Below are positions 24,908 through 36,760 of a DNA stretch of 64,000 nt, piece after piece (the stretch's first letter is position 1; each line of letters begins with the position of its first letter). The stretch comes from Brugia malayi (taxonomy: Eukaryota > Nematoda > Chromadorea > Rhabditida > Onchocercidae): positions 2,041,001 to 2,105,000 of the forward strand of contig NW_025062476.1 of NCBI RefSeq assembly GCF_000002995.4, written 5' to 3'. The position numbers were made by a program, and so were the translations under genes. The notes beneath the pieces are model-generated. The model was not told where the DNA came from, searched no databases, and saw nothing but the letters and a program-made list of their open reading frames with translations.

Positions 24908-25864
24908 ATGAGTAGCACCAATTCGACATCTCAATCGGCGCTTTTATTGAAAAGACAATTGCAAGGTTTTTTGTTCATGTAAAGAGAAAGAGGGAGAGAG
25001 AGAGAGAGAGAGGGAGAGAGAGAGAGAGTTCAAATTTTAAACTTTTTGTTTGCTTTTAAATTTTAGAAATTCCATAATTTAGTAGATTATTTAATGAAAA
25101 GAGAAAGAGGGAGAGAGAGAGAGAGGGAGAGAGAGAGAGTTCAAATTTTAAACTTTTTGTTTGATTTTAAATTTTAGAAATTCCATAATTTAGTAGATTA
25201 TTTAATGAAAAGAGAACGAGGGACAGAGAGAGACAGAGAGAGAGAGAGAGTTCAAATTTTAAACTTTTTGTTTGGTTTTAAATTTTAGAAATTAGAAATT
25301 CCATAATTTAGTAGATTATTTGAAGTGTATATATAAATAATATCATTTGCAATAGTAATATCTTTTTTTTTTTTTTTTTTAATTTTAACAACAAATCCTC
25401 AATGATTGTTTAAAAATAAGAAAATTTATAAATTAGCTTAAATACCACTAATATTATTACGGAATGAGCTTTAATAATAAAAACTGCTAGCTTTAGTCTT
25501 TCTTTAATTTACTTCATAAATTACTTTAAGTGTGTTAATTAACTTTTATAATAATTTATTACATGTTTTATCACTATTAGATATGTGTGAAGTAAATTCA
25601 GAAAATTTATTGAAATGAAATAATAATAATAATTTATTTTTCTCATTTAGATTTGAAACGATCACCAGTGGAAGGATTCTCAGCTGGTCTTCGTGGTGAT
25701 GTTGAAGATATTTACAAATGGGAAGTGGTTGTACTTGGACCACCAGATACTCCGTAGTAAATTATTTTTAATTTTTAGTGAAAAAATAAAAATACACTTT
25801 TTTTTTTCTTCCTTTCTTTCCAAATTTTCCTTCTAACAGTGTTATTCAACTTTTTTTTTTTTCA

Positions 25865-25901
<37 letters not shown>

Positions 25902-26901
25902 AAAAATATCTAATAAAGGAAATATCTTATGTTGTAATAATTTAGTATGATATTTAGATCAAAACAAATATTCAAAATTATCCATGGTTTTTTTTTTTTT
26001 TAATGAAACATTTTGATCATATGGAAATATCTCAGATAATTTTAGTGAAGGTGGTGTATTTCGTGCTACGCTTGATTTTCCAGTTGATTATCCGCAACGA
26101 CCACCAAAAATGCGATTTACTTCAAAAATTTGGCATCCAAATAGTTTGCTTGCTTCTCTGGTTGCACTATTAAAAGTTGTATTTTTATGTAAAATTTGAG
26201 AAATCAACCGAATATTCATTTTTCAGTATAGTATTAATTATCACTTGAATTATTAATATTATTATTATTATTAATAGAATTCAGTATAGTATTAATTATC
26301 ACTTGAATTATTAGTATTATTATTATTATTATTAATAGAATTCAGTATAGTATTAATTATCACTTGAATTATTAGTATTATTATTATTATTATTATTAAT
26401 AGAATTCAGTATTATTAATTATCACTTAATTATTAGTATTATTATTATTAATAGAAATCTAACTAATTGTTGCATGAAATATTTGAATTATTTTCAGTAG
26501 ACATCAATGGCAATGTTTGTATATCAATCCTTCATGAACCAGGTGATGATCGTTATGGCTATGAGAAACCGGAAGAGCGTTGGTTACCGGTTCATACGGT
26601 TGAAACTATTTTACTATCTGTTATATCTATGCTTGCCGATCCTAATTACGAATCACCTGCTAATGTTGATGCTGCCGTATGTGCATATTTTATAACTGAT
26701 AAGACATCATATAATTTGATAAGCATTTCAGTATTTCATTATATTAGCTTATAAATAGAATCCTTTTATTTTATTGATAAATGATGAAACATTTTGCAAG
26801 TGAATTTTTCCAGAATATTCCAGAAAATGCTTCGTGAAAATTATCCAGCATTTAAAAAGAAAGTTGCTGAATGTGTACGCAGAACACAAGAAGAAATTTA
26901 G
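24908..26901 (+). CDS. UBE2G1: Ubiquitin-conjugating enzyme E2 G1 / UBC-7 (5 exons)
   Basis: Ubiquitin E2 of the UBC7/UBE2G1 class. Exons: 24908-24965, 25651-25756, 26046-26143, 26498-26676, 26824-26901. All phases close and give 172 residues (human 170). The UBC fold is nearly complete in identity to the family: [22 protein letters not shown], the HPN region, and the active-site Cys at residue 95 in [12 protein letters not shown]. The 13-residue acidic insertion after the Cys ([13 protein letters not shown]), typical of UBC7/UBE2G/UBE2R enzymes, is present. Exon 3 must begin at 26046, because only that acceptor restores the TYEGG-type junction. Introns 1 and 3 contain minisatellites, which is where most of the gene length lies. 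Start choice: the ATG is the first after the splice acceptor and gives the family N-terminus (ALLLKRQL). Confidence 0.96.
24981..25323. repeat. Minisatellite, three about 112-bp units, UBE2G1 intron 1
   Basis: Three head-to-tail copies starting near 24981, 25097 and 25208. Each has a GA-rich half (GAGAAAGAGGG then GA runs) and a conserved unique half running from TTCAAATTTTAAAC to TAGTAGATTATTT. Copies 1 and 2 are almost identical; copy 3 has base changes in the GA part and a small duplication (TTAGAAA twice). Confidence 0.95.
25868..25900. repeat. (CT)n microsatellite in UBE2G1 intron 2
   Basis: About 16 CT dinucleotides in a row, between exons 2 and 3. Confidence 0.95.
26224..26455. repeat. 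Minisatellite, four about 60-bp units, UBE2G1 intron 3
   Basis: Units begin near 26224, 26282, 26343 and 26407. Each reads CAGTATAGTATTAATTATCA, then a short spacer, a variable number of ATT triplets, and TAATAGAATT. Units differ mainly in ATT count, and the last one is partly degraded. It lies just upstream of the exon that carries the active-site Cys. Confidence 0.95.
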
Positions 26902-27015
26902 TGATCAAATCTTTTCTTATGTTAATTTTTCAAATAGCTTTGTAAATTTTTGCGAAATTTATCGTACAATGAATAAGGTGCATTTATTTTATGAATTTGT
27001 AAAAAAAAACAAATC

Positions 27016-27021
27016 AATAAA
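27016..27021 (+). promoter_or_regulatory. Candidate poly(A) signal of UBE2G1
   Basis: AATAAA 115 bases after the UBE2G1 stop codon. Confidence 0.5.
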
Positions 27022-27458
27022 ATTATACGATTTTGTAACAAAAAAAACATTCCAATTGGCTTCTTTCAATCATAAGTCTGTTAAAAATAGTTCATTTTAA
27101 GAATTATTTTTTCATCAATCTCACATTCAAATTCTTGAAATCGGAATCTTTAAATCGTAGAAATTAATTTAATTCATGAAATTGAAATTTCTAATTCTAA
27201 AAAATGATAAACCTGGAAATACTCCTAATAGAAAGAACGCAATTTTTTTTTTTCCATATCAAAAGCAATGCAAACAAAAAAGAATTAGTTAATTTGATGA
27301 AGACAAATTATATTACAAATTTCTTGCATTTATCAAATCAAATCACGTATACGACTATATTCCGTCAATTTCAAACGTTTTAAAATTACCGATGCGTAAC
27401 GTACGATCATTATAAGTCTCAGTAGCATCAACTGATTTTAAAGCGTGTATGTATGTAT

Positions 27459-27476
27459 GTGTGTGTGTGTGTGTGT
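27459..27476. repeat. (GT)n microsatellite
   Basis: Nine GT dinucleotides, flanked by GTAT and GTGAAT variants. Confidence 0.9.
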
Positions 27477-28266
27477 ATGTGTGAATGTGTGAATGTGAAC
27501 CTGTTTAGGTAGTACATTAGCAAACCAATATCAAATTTTTATTTGAAATTATCAAAATGGAAGGAATAAAGGTACATACATCAAAGTGATAGAAATTTTA
27601 GCAGAGAGTAATTTCATTTCTGACTGAGAATCAAAACAAGCTTAAAAGGGAAAAAGGATGAAATAAGAAGCGAAAAGTTGTTGTATTTATAAATGAAAAT
27701 GGGTTTTTGGATAAATGAATTTGGTTGATATGCATGAAAGGAAGAAGCATTTATTACAATTTACACAAGCATAAAAACACGTTTTTAAATTTTGATTATG
27801 AAAAAGAAGAAAGGATGAAGAAAATGGTAATTTCAATTTACCTTTTTAAAATTAGCGAAAAACGATCGCAATAGCTTCTTTTGCAGAAGTGTGAAGAAAA
27901 TAGAGAAAGCTAAATTGAGAAGTTCATTGTATTTTTGATGTTCTTTCATTATCGGCAGAGCAAGTTGCTCACTTCTTCCAATCTAATTCCTTTTCTAAAA
28001 ATTTTAAAAAATATTTTTAATTAGTAATATAAAATGAGAATTATACTGTTGTTACTTTAATAGTAATACTAAGTAGTAGTAGTATTGATAGTAATAATTA
28101 TAATGATAGTGGGAGTTTTTGCTACATTTTTGTTATTTATTAAAATTTTAAATGAGAGAAATTAAGTGTTAATCGATTATTACGATAAGTGTATTGAAAA
28201 AAGAAGGAGCGCTAAAGGAGGAAAAAGAGGAAGAAGAAAAAGACGAAATAAGGCGCTGATGTCCGA

Positions 28267-31200
28267 ATGTTTCTACTTCTTGCTATCATGTTATCAGGTA
28301 TTTTTTATATTTTATAAATTCAAATGTACGACAAATCATATTGCATTTAATTTTGCATTTAGATCAATGTATATTCTCGACGAATCCTTTTTAAATTAAA
28401 ATTAATATCTCATTAATAAAGTTATTGTAGTAGCATTTCATCTCTTTAATTATCTTTTATTCTACTATTAGCAAACATTTTGTTCTAATTAATGTGAAAA
28501 AAAAAAAAAAAAAAGATGGAAAATATAATTAAACATCCGATTTTATTCATTTTTTTCAAAATTTTGCGTATAAATTTGTTCCACTGAATAATAGCCAAAA
28601 TAATATAATAATTAAATAATTTGAATTAGTGAAAATGATGTATTTATAAAATAATGATCAATCATCAAGAATATGAATAAAATTTTAAATTAATTTACAG
28701 GTGTACTGGGTCAGCAATCATGGTTCTTGCTACCAATAGAATCATCTCAAAGTCAACATTTACAAAATACTTCAATTTTTACATCACATCCTCAGAAAGT
28801 ATCTGTCTTAACACAATTGCAAATACAAAATTATCAAAGAAATTTTGAAAAAAATTTATTATCAACAATTCATAGGCGTCAACAACAGAAGCAAACACAA
28901 CAATTAATTTCACATTTGGTTAGCTTATTAGAATTAATATCTCATTAATAAACTTATTGAATTAATAAACTTATTGATTTTATGATTTCTGATTTTAAGC
29001 TTAGCAAAAGTTTTCAACTAATTATTTTTTTGCTTGCTGTATAACACAATGTGACATTAATTTGCAATAGATCAATGTTCAATCAAATTAAAGAAAAAAA
29101 TATCTTTTATGGATCAAACTGTGATCATCCATTTATATTATTTTTAGCAATAATGTATGATAATAATTGAATAATTATTTAATCAATTTTATTTATGATT
29201 GATAATGAAAAAAAAAAAAAAAAAAACAAACAAATATTTTTTTGATAAAAAGTTTATCAAAGAGGATAAATAAACAGACATATCTTCTCTCTTTCTTTTT
29301 TCTTTTTTTTTTTAGATATGAAATAAAGAAATTAAAAGTTGGAAAGAGTAAAATGATAAAAGTGAATAGTAGAATGGAATATTTTAAAAAAATGTTAAAT
29401 GATTTTAACCTTATACAGGAAGGAAATTTTTTATTACAGAATAATAAACAAATGCTACGATATGAAAATAATATGCGACATCGAGATTTGCCTATTGCAT
29501 CAAGAGTAAATCAAAAAGTGATAAATGAAACTCGAAATATGGGTATTTCCAAGCATATACCTTTTATAAACAGTAATTCTCCTTTCCAATTATAACATCA
29601 AAGCTTTTTTTTTTTTTTTTTTTTTTTGGTAAATCGAAATAAAATTTCAAAATTTTATCGATATCAAAAAATTTACTCTAATAAACAAGTAAACATCATT
29701 TATACATTCTCAAAATATCTGGACCAAATAAAAATTTGCAAAACTTGACATCAAACAATTGTAAGGAACAGGTAACTGAAATTAGTTAGCACTTATCCAA
29801 ACAAAAAATAAAATTCTAGGTTTACTCATAACAAATAAACAACAACAACAACAACAACAGAATCCTTCAAGATTCAAGCATCTACCATCTCCACAACGAT
29901 TTGTACTACCGCAAGTCTTGTAAGTACTTGCATTCTCGCAATTCAAAATTTTAAAACTTACGAATACTATTTAAGCTATTTTTGTAATTTCTGCTTGACT
30001 ATTATTTAATTTGTTATAAAATACTTTTGCAGAGAACAAATATCTGATATCCGGCCTAAAATACGACCACAGTTGCCTATTCTAGCAATTGTCAAGCCAT
30101 CTAGGCCAAGAGTTCCAATGCAAAAATTTGTGCCCCAGAAATTAGCACAGATCAGTAGCCTCAATAGAAGAATTCATGAACCAGTTTTAGCATCTTCAAC
30201 AATACTAATACCCACTCATACATCACTAAAACGAGAAGATCAACAATCTGCGACAATTCTGGAAAATACTAATGAAATTCCATTTGTCAGTTTTTTTCTT
30301 TTTTTTTTTTTTTTTTTTTTTTTGTTGGCAAATAATTTCCAAAAAATATTGTAAAAATTAAATATTGTAAAAATTTCAAAAAAAAAAAAAAAAATTTTAT
30401 TTATAAATTCTAATTATTATCTTTACAGAGTGCTAATGATGCATTCTTAGAATGTTGCAAAGAAAAAAATGTTGATGCTAAATGTGAATCACGGTGCAAT
30501 TTTGATATTTTGGATCGTCGAGTGGTAATCTTTTCATTTATGGCTTTTCTGAAATTTCATTAATTATACATTAACATTATATTTTAATTTAGTTATCATA
30601 TAGCACTTTAATTAATTAAGAAAATTTTTAATTTCATTTGTATGTAATTGAAAAGAATGAAATGAAAACTAATGAATGAGAGGAAAACATACTTTTAAAA
30701 TAAGTATTGTCTTCTGTGATAAAGTTAACTTTTGAAAGTTACTTTATTATTTTTTTTTACACGATTAATTTATATGTAATATCTAAATTATCATCAGCTT
30801 CAATCAGAGATAATGTAATTTGAAGAGAATGAGAATATCACAAACTTTGATGAATTAATTGTAAAAAATGAAGGCTTAAATGTGACACTTAATAAACAGA
30901 CACAACATAATTTTAATATCATCAAACAATAGAATTTGAGATATAAAAACAATTTATATACATAGAACTGAATGATGTGTTATAATTTTCATATATTTAC
31001 CTTTTGATCTTAACATATCACAATTATTTCTAATTGTCTATGCTATTTCAATCATATTATTGTAAATTAATAATATATAACTTATTAATTTATTCAATAG
31101 GAATAGTTGTTGTCTACGTACTGATTTGAAAGTATTAAAATCGGAAGAATGTATAAAAATCTACCAAAAGAAATGTCAAATAAATGCAACAATGACATCC

Positions 31201-31729
31201 TGTTTTCTTTCAATTAGGATTCAAATAGGATGAATATACATTAAATTCTGAATTTTTGTAGCTTTTTAAAAAAAAAAAAATGAATTTGTAAATTGCAGCT
31301 TACGGCAATGTTTATTGGCTCAGATCCATGTCCCCGAAATAATGGCCGGAGTTTATTGTCATGTGCTGCTCAGGATTCCGATCACACTAACTGTTGTCGT
31401 GCAAACGGTGTACAACAAACAGCTGCTGGTGACAAATGTTTAGGATTTTGTCAAATGACTCCCGAATCTAATTTCCAGGTTTTTTGGCCAATTCTTTAAT
31501 TCATTCATATTGCCATGCTATATGAATGTCAGTGTTGAAGAACAGCTCTTAGGATTAACTCATAGTTCAGTTTTAATAATTTTGGAATGTATTCTTAGAA
31601 AAACTTTTCAGGGGAAAACAATTTTTTCAGGCAGATGTAAGTATGTTGCCATGTTGGAGCGTTCTCAAAGAAATCAAACAATGCTTTCGTCTTAGTCTTA
31701 TTGAAAAGCGCAATATAAAGGAAGTATAA
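28267..31729 (+). CDS. Secreted DB-module cysteine-rich protein (8 exons)
   Basis: Predicted secreted protein of about 400 residues with a nematode DB module (Pfam DB family, function unknown) at the C-terminus. Exons: 28267-28297, 28701-28918, 29316-29542, 29820-29919, 30033-30285, 30429-30524, 31299-31478, 31631-31729. The start at 28267 gives a good signal peptide (MFLLLAIMLSGVLGQ). Residues after it are Gln/Ser-rich and basic, with a run of seven Gln in exon 4. The DB module spans exons 6-8: FLECCKEKNVDAKC, then CNFDILDRR, a CAAQDSDHTNCC core, CLGFCQM and PCWSVLKEIKQCFR. Spacing and paired cysteines match the family. Exon 2 ends in phase 0 while exon 3 needs phase 2, so one small exon, or the exon 3 start, is not resolved. 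The other phases agree. Confidence 0.82.
28944..28977. repeat. 17-bp exact tandem duplication in DB-module gene intron 2
   Basis: The unit ATTAATAAACTTATTGA occurs twice with no gap (28944-28960 and 28961-28977). Confidence 0.95.
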
Positions 31730-32020
31730 TATGTTCAAATCGACGAACTCCAATGATATTAGAGTCACTAATCTTGATTCATATAAAGTAGAATTCAAAT
31801 TTTGTTTGTTAAAACCTCTCCCTCTTCAACATTTGATATCAACATTCGTTACCTAACTTTATAGGCCGCCCAACGACACCCGGAAAAATTTATATTTGAT
31901 GCTATATGCAGCTAGAAAAGTTTTAATACTTTATCTAAAACAGTGCAAATGAAATTGTGATTAAGGAACAAAATTAACAAAATTCCCAATACTAATGTTC
32001 GCAACTTTTCGAGAGCAATT
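31730..32020. other. Short convergent spacer DB-module gene / PHB2
   Basis: Only 291 bp separate the two stop codons of genes pointing at each other, so their 3' UTRs probably lie close together or overlap. Confidence 0.6.
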
Positions 32021-34194
32021 TTACCGCTTCAGCCTTTCTTTACTATCAACATTCAGGTAGTCTTCATCGGCAATATTTAGCATGAGACCACCGGATGGTA
32101 GATAAACCTGCAAGTTAAAACACATGAAATATTCAAATCAAGAACTACCGTGCTCCATATATACTAGTTGAACATACCAGTAATTTCGACAATTTTGAAT
32201 AAGTAAAATCAAGAAGGATTTGCAAAATAAAGTTTATAAATGCTAATTTTTGAAAAATTGTGCAAATAAAAAAAAACACTAACTCTGTTGTTTGCTGTTT
32301 CTGATATAATTTTCGAAATTTTCTGAGCAGCACGAATTTTACGCAACTTTAAGAAACCCGGATCTCGTCTAATTGCTTCGCCTATCTGAAAAAGACTTTC
32401 TGATTGATAATATATGATTCAAGACAAAACTGAAATTTGCACAAGTGCAGCAAAAATAGAGAACTGTGCACATAGTGTGGAAACATTGACATTTTATCAC
32501 TCTCATAGTAATGTTTTCACAGCTGTACTTTAATAATTTCCGTCGTTTTTTACAGCGAAAACTTTTGAAATTATCCAGCTTCGCCAAGATTAACGACGTC
32601 CATACAAAACAGAGGAAAAAGAAGCAAAATTTCAAAAAAGAAAAAAAAAAAGACATCAACATACAAGTTTAGCAGATTGAGCTTCACCCTCAGCCTGGAC
32701 GATTTTTTCCTGTCTCTGCTGTTTCGCTCTTTCAACCAAAAATGATGCACGTTGAGCTTCTTGAGCAGCAACTTGTTTCGCTTCTACAGCTGCAGAGTAC
32801 TGTGGCGAAAAAGCCAATTCGGTAATTGCCACATCATCCAAAATAATGTTGAAATCCAGTGCTCTCTCTTCAAAAATTTCGATGATCATTCTCGCCAATC
32901 AGAGGAAACATCAAACAACATCAAAAATAAAATGAACAATTACAATATGAAAAAAAAAAAAAAACAGATGAAGGAGAGAACACTCACCAATCAGACCCTT
33001 ACGAACAAGTAAAGAAACTTGCTGCCGTTGTGTTATCAGCTGTGAAGCGTTAAATTTCGCTACAACACTTTTGAGTACCTATAAAGAGAAAAAACCGAAC
33101 ATAACAAACTTGTAGGTTATATGATATCCAAAAAAAAAAACGGTACAAACTCAACTTCCTATCAGGCTCACTCAAAATATTACTTGTTATGAGAAAGAAG
33201 GAAGGATTTCATTTTGTTCAGATTTGGATGGTTTCATAAAATCTCTGTACCGATCACTATTCCTCCAAATTCTTAAGTATACCGTGATTAAAAGACAAAG
33301 TTGGTTTCGCCACCAAATCATTTTCGAATTATATTTTATGATGCTGTAATGTTCAAAGTTTGAGAATTCTGTACCACAAACCTCATTGCAAATTGAAGGT
33401 AAAATTCTTTCTTCCCAATTCTGCCCCAACATGCGATATATTTTTGGTAATGAGGACGGGTCGGGACGTGAAAGAACACGCAGACCGATATTCACCATCT
33501 GAATTTTCATACATAATTACTAACTGAAGCATATACTTTTCCCTTTTTGAAGACATTCGTAACAACGCAAAATTCTTATAACACGTAGTTCGATAAAAAA
33601 TATACTCTTTATCGAAAACGATGTTTTTTGAAGCAAACATGCGGTACAAAGAAAAAAATATTACTAAAACATGGAAAACAACCTGCAAATCCTTGCTTCC
33701 AGTTGGTGAACGAATTTGGTTGGGACGAGCACGAATATCATATATAATTGGATACTGGAACCACGGTACTCGGAAGTGCAGTCCTTCTTTATAGACAGCG
33801 TCACCAATACCACCAACTCGGTTGAACATTATTGCTCTGTGTCCAGCGTCAACTACAAATTCTCTCTTAAACATCTTTATACATTTTGCATGCATACAAT
33901 CTAATTAAAAGGAGTTGCTGAAATAAATACAAAATCCTGAAATCTTTGAAAATAAAACCAACGCACACGGAAAGAATGGACCGGCAAACTGTAGCTAGTG
34001 TGGATATTTTCAAAAAGAAAAAATTCACAAGCCACTTCACTTATTATAGCAAAAATCATGAAGAAACAATTCGAAAAAGTGAAAATACCAGAAAAAAGTG
34101 ATTCTTTTATGCCAAGGCCAGTAGCCACAGTGCCGGCTATAAGAGCTAGACCCTTCGGGCCAACATCCAACAATAATTTTTCGAAGTTTGCCAT
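32021..34194 (-). CDS. PHB2: Prohibitin-2 (7 exons)
   Basis: Subunit of the ring-shaped PHB1/PHB2 scaffold of the mitochondrial inner membrane. Exons in transcript order: 33..34089-34194 first, i.e. 34089-34194, 33683-33852, 33382-33498, 32988-33078, 32665-32867, 32284-32385, 32021-32107. Phases close to 291 residues, compared with about 294 in C. elegans. An N-terminal hydrophobic segment ([14 protein letters not shown]) serves as the membrane anchor. The SPFH/PHB domain follows, with [30 protein letters not shown] and [10 protein letters not shown] helical coiled region has [16 protein letters not shown], and the tail has [17 protein letters not shown]. The [10 protein letters not shown] block and the long tail identify PHB2 rather than PHB1. 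For exon 2 the acceptor before TTGACG was chosen because it gives SVDAGHRA without extra residues. It is followed upstream by the C3orf33-like gene on the same strand. Confidence 0.96.
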
Positions 34195-34201
34195 CTAAAT
34201 G
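34195..34201 (-). promoter_or_regulatory. Trans-splice acceptor abutting the PHB2 start codon
   Basis: Read on the - strand, CATTTAG is followed at once by the ATG. A leaderless start directly after an AG is expected when the spliced leader supplies the whole 5' UTR. Confidence 0.6.
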
Positions 34202-35157
34202 ACGAAAAAACTAAAAAAATTCTTTTAACATAGAAAAGTTTGAAAAAAAATGAAAACTTCCAAATTACAATCAATAAACGAAGCAGAAAAAGGTTCTAAA
34301 CAGTGATTCTATTGTTCATAAATAAGCATATTATGAAAAATTCAACTAGGGAAACATAAATTACAGAAGTCGATGCAAATATATGAAATGCACATACATT
34401 TGCGAAGTTGATTAACAAAAAAAGAATGAAATTTTTATCAATGTACTTCTACATGCTACTTTTTATTCAAAACATTTACTATTTACAAACATTGAAACAG
34501 CTAATATAAAAATCGAACATATCAAAACCCTAATTTTGAACCCAATAAAAATTGGTCCTAAAAAATTGGAAAAAAAAAAAACGGACAAATATATTCACAT
34601 TTTAACAGTGATTAATACTGGATTTAGAAATCAACTAGACATTAAAATACATCTTATAATAATTTCCAGTAAATGAATTTATTTCGCTGAAAACTTATTA
34701 ATCCTTCTTTTTATCATACTGTTTAATCTAAACGTTATATCCGCTAACTGTTGCACTATTATATATGTTTTCTGGCTTAAATAAACGCCGAATTTAACTG
34801 CTTGCTTCGATATACGAGATCCATTGATAAACATTTTTTTGCCGACAACTGCGGTTGTTATCTAAACATTTCGCATCATAAATTAGATGGGATTCACAAC
34901 TCCAGGAATAAGAACATATTATAAAAAGTAAAACTATGGACTGTGAAGCGGTGGAATCTTTTCATAATAAGAACATTTGTCAAAAAAGTCATCAGCAACG
35001 CCACTAACATTACATTTACTCCCAAGTAATGAGTCAAAATAGAATGAGAGTTAAAATACTGCATCACCCTTCCAGAATGCTGAAATTATGCAAGCTTTCT
35101 TGAATTTTCTTTTTCCAAAAAAAAAAAAATCGCTTTGCTTAGTAATTCATAATAATT
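34195..35157. other. Spacer between C3orf33-like gene and PHB2
   Basis: About 960 bp, AT-rich, between two genes on the - strand. It should hold the 3' UTR of the C3orf33-like gene and the PHB2 promoter. No gene seen. Longer than a typical operon gap. Confidence 0.6.
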
Positions 35158-36760
35158 TCAAAAAATTACCAGAAATCTTGTTATTGCCGCTGAACGGATG
35201 ATTTGTCTGAGTGTGGCAGGATATGAAAATATAAGTTCTGCCCATGTATCACGAGTCCATACGCCTAATCCTCGACGATCAGCAATCTGAAGAATTTCCA
35301 CATGAATGATAAGAGATACCAAGCAGAAACTTCGATTTTAATTTAAAAGTATTTTCTAAGTAATTTTGAAAACAATTTGAAAGTAGTTAGTCCTTGAATC
35401 ACCAGTTTCTTTAGTAAATACAAAAAAAAGAAAACCTTTTCAGACATGATCAATTTCGACATCAGCCTTGAATATGAAGGATTAGTCTTCAATGCATCCA
35501 CATGTTCCGGATTATTCAATGGTATAACACGTGCGAAACCTTGACGTACCAAATCTACATTTAAATTTGTCTGCAGAAATCGTTTCTGCAATGGTCTCAA
35601 GAATTAATTTTGTATATAAACATTAACATGCAAACATAACTTAAAATTAGACTATATCTTTAAGAATAAATCAAAAACAGACTTTCCGCAAAAAAACTTC
35701 AGCATCGATACAGTTGTTGTTTTCAGCTGGCTTGATGGCAGAGAAAAATATTTGGCTACTACGTATACGGACATCTTTTGCAAGATAGTCCGAACCAGCG
35801 TCCGAAACATCAATACCCGCAAGACGTATATTCAACAATCCTGGCTACACAATTTTCTAAAGTAATTCGGAAATACTTTAACCAGGGAACAGCTCTCTAA
35901 ATATGTTCTCTATTCTTATGAATGATAGATTATGGGTATTCACGTAATACATTACTTCAAAGCAATCATTCTAATCTATCTATAAATTATCTACAAAACA
36001 CTAAATTTAAGCAATACCTGGATGGATTTTTTTCTGGTAAGAAATTTTGGCATCGTAAATGCTGGTATATGCTCAACTTTCATATAACCATTTGAATGAA
36101 CAGCACGAACAATCCCTTTCAATTCAATTCCCTTTTTATATATCTCAAGCGGTATCTCTGATACATTTTCATATCTTGCGAACTGAAATCCATAAAATCA
36201 AATCAAAATATGATACAATATTTTCCATCAGCCTTAGTATATTAAAGGAAAATACAAAGTTTGTCCGAAATGCCAGTTCTTGGCATCGACAACTTCTTTG
36301 ACGCAAAATAAAAGCATAAATCACTAAATTTTGCAACATAACAAATAATTTGAATTCCCTATCAAAAATTCTAAAAAGCTATGAAATGATAGTGTAAAAA
36401 CTAAGATGATTTAATGTCTCACATCAACTTAAAATTATGCTTGTGACAAAAGCCTAAAAAGTACCATCCGTGTTTTTCGAACAAATAATGCAATGCCCAA
36501 AATTCCTCCACTGCAAACAACACCCTGCAATGAGAATTAATGTTAAAAGGATGAAATTTTAAACAGTCTTTTAAGTGTAAAGTGTTCCCTTTTCTTTTCT
36601 CTTGTCAAGTTGTTGAATATTGCTAGCAAATTGTAGATCTAGAAATGTTGCAAACAACATAGAATCAAATGAGATAAAATAAATGGGATAAAAATCACAC
36701 CCTGATTAAGGTAGCATAGTAACGATCGTTAGCTTCTCTGACTGCCACTTCATGCACCAT
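35158..36760 (-). CDS. C3orf33: C3orf33-like protein with SNase-like fold (6 exons)
   Basis: Homologue of human C3orf33 and fly CG30159. As I recall, it has recently been linked to mitochondrial inner-membrane subdomains under the name MISO; I did not check this. Exons in transcript order: 36701-36760, 36465-36524, 36018-36182, 35683-35844, 35436-35585, 35158-35286. Every intron is phase 0 and the protein is 241 residues (human about 290). A hydrophobic segment at residues 21-35 (GVVCSGGILGIALFV) is followed by a basic stop (RKTR), as in the human protein. Then come the family blocks: SEIPLEIYKKGIELKG, VEHIPAF, a LAGIDVSDAG strand, LNVDLVRQGFARV, and RRGLGVW with the C-terminal helix. The nuclease-fold catalytic Arg/Glu set of true SNases is not evident, so enzymatic activity is unlikely. 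Start: first ATG after a GTAATTACAG acceptor. Confidence 0.87.

Larger units (their letters stand above)
26902..28266. other. UBE2G1 3' UTR and spacer to the DB-module gene
   Basis: About 1.36 kb without a recognisable gene. The first about 120 bp should be UBE2G1 3' UTR. The rest is AT-rich with a (GT)n run near 27459-27476. Open frames here are short and featureless. Confidence 0.6.

Noticed and set aside
29242..29315. Extension of DB-module exon 3 upstream as a coding start
   Set aside because: It encodes a Phe run from the T-rich splice tract, so it is intron rather than exon.
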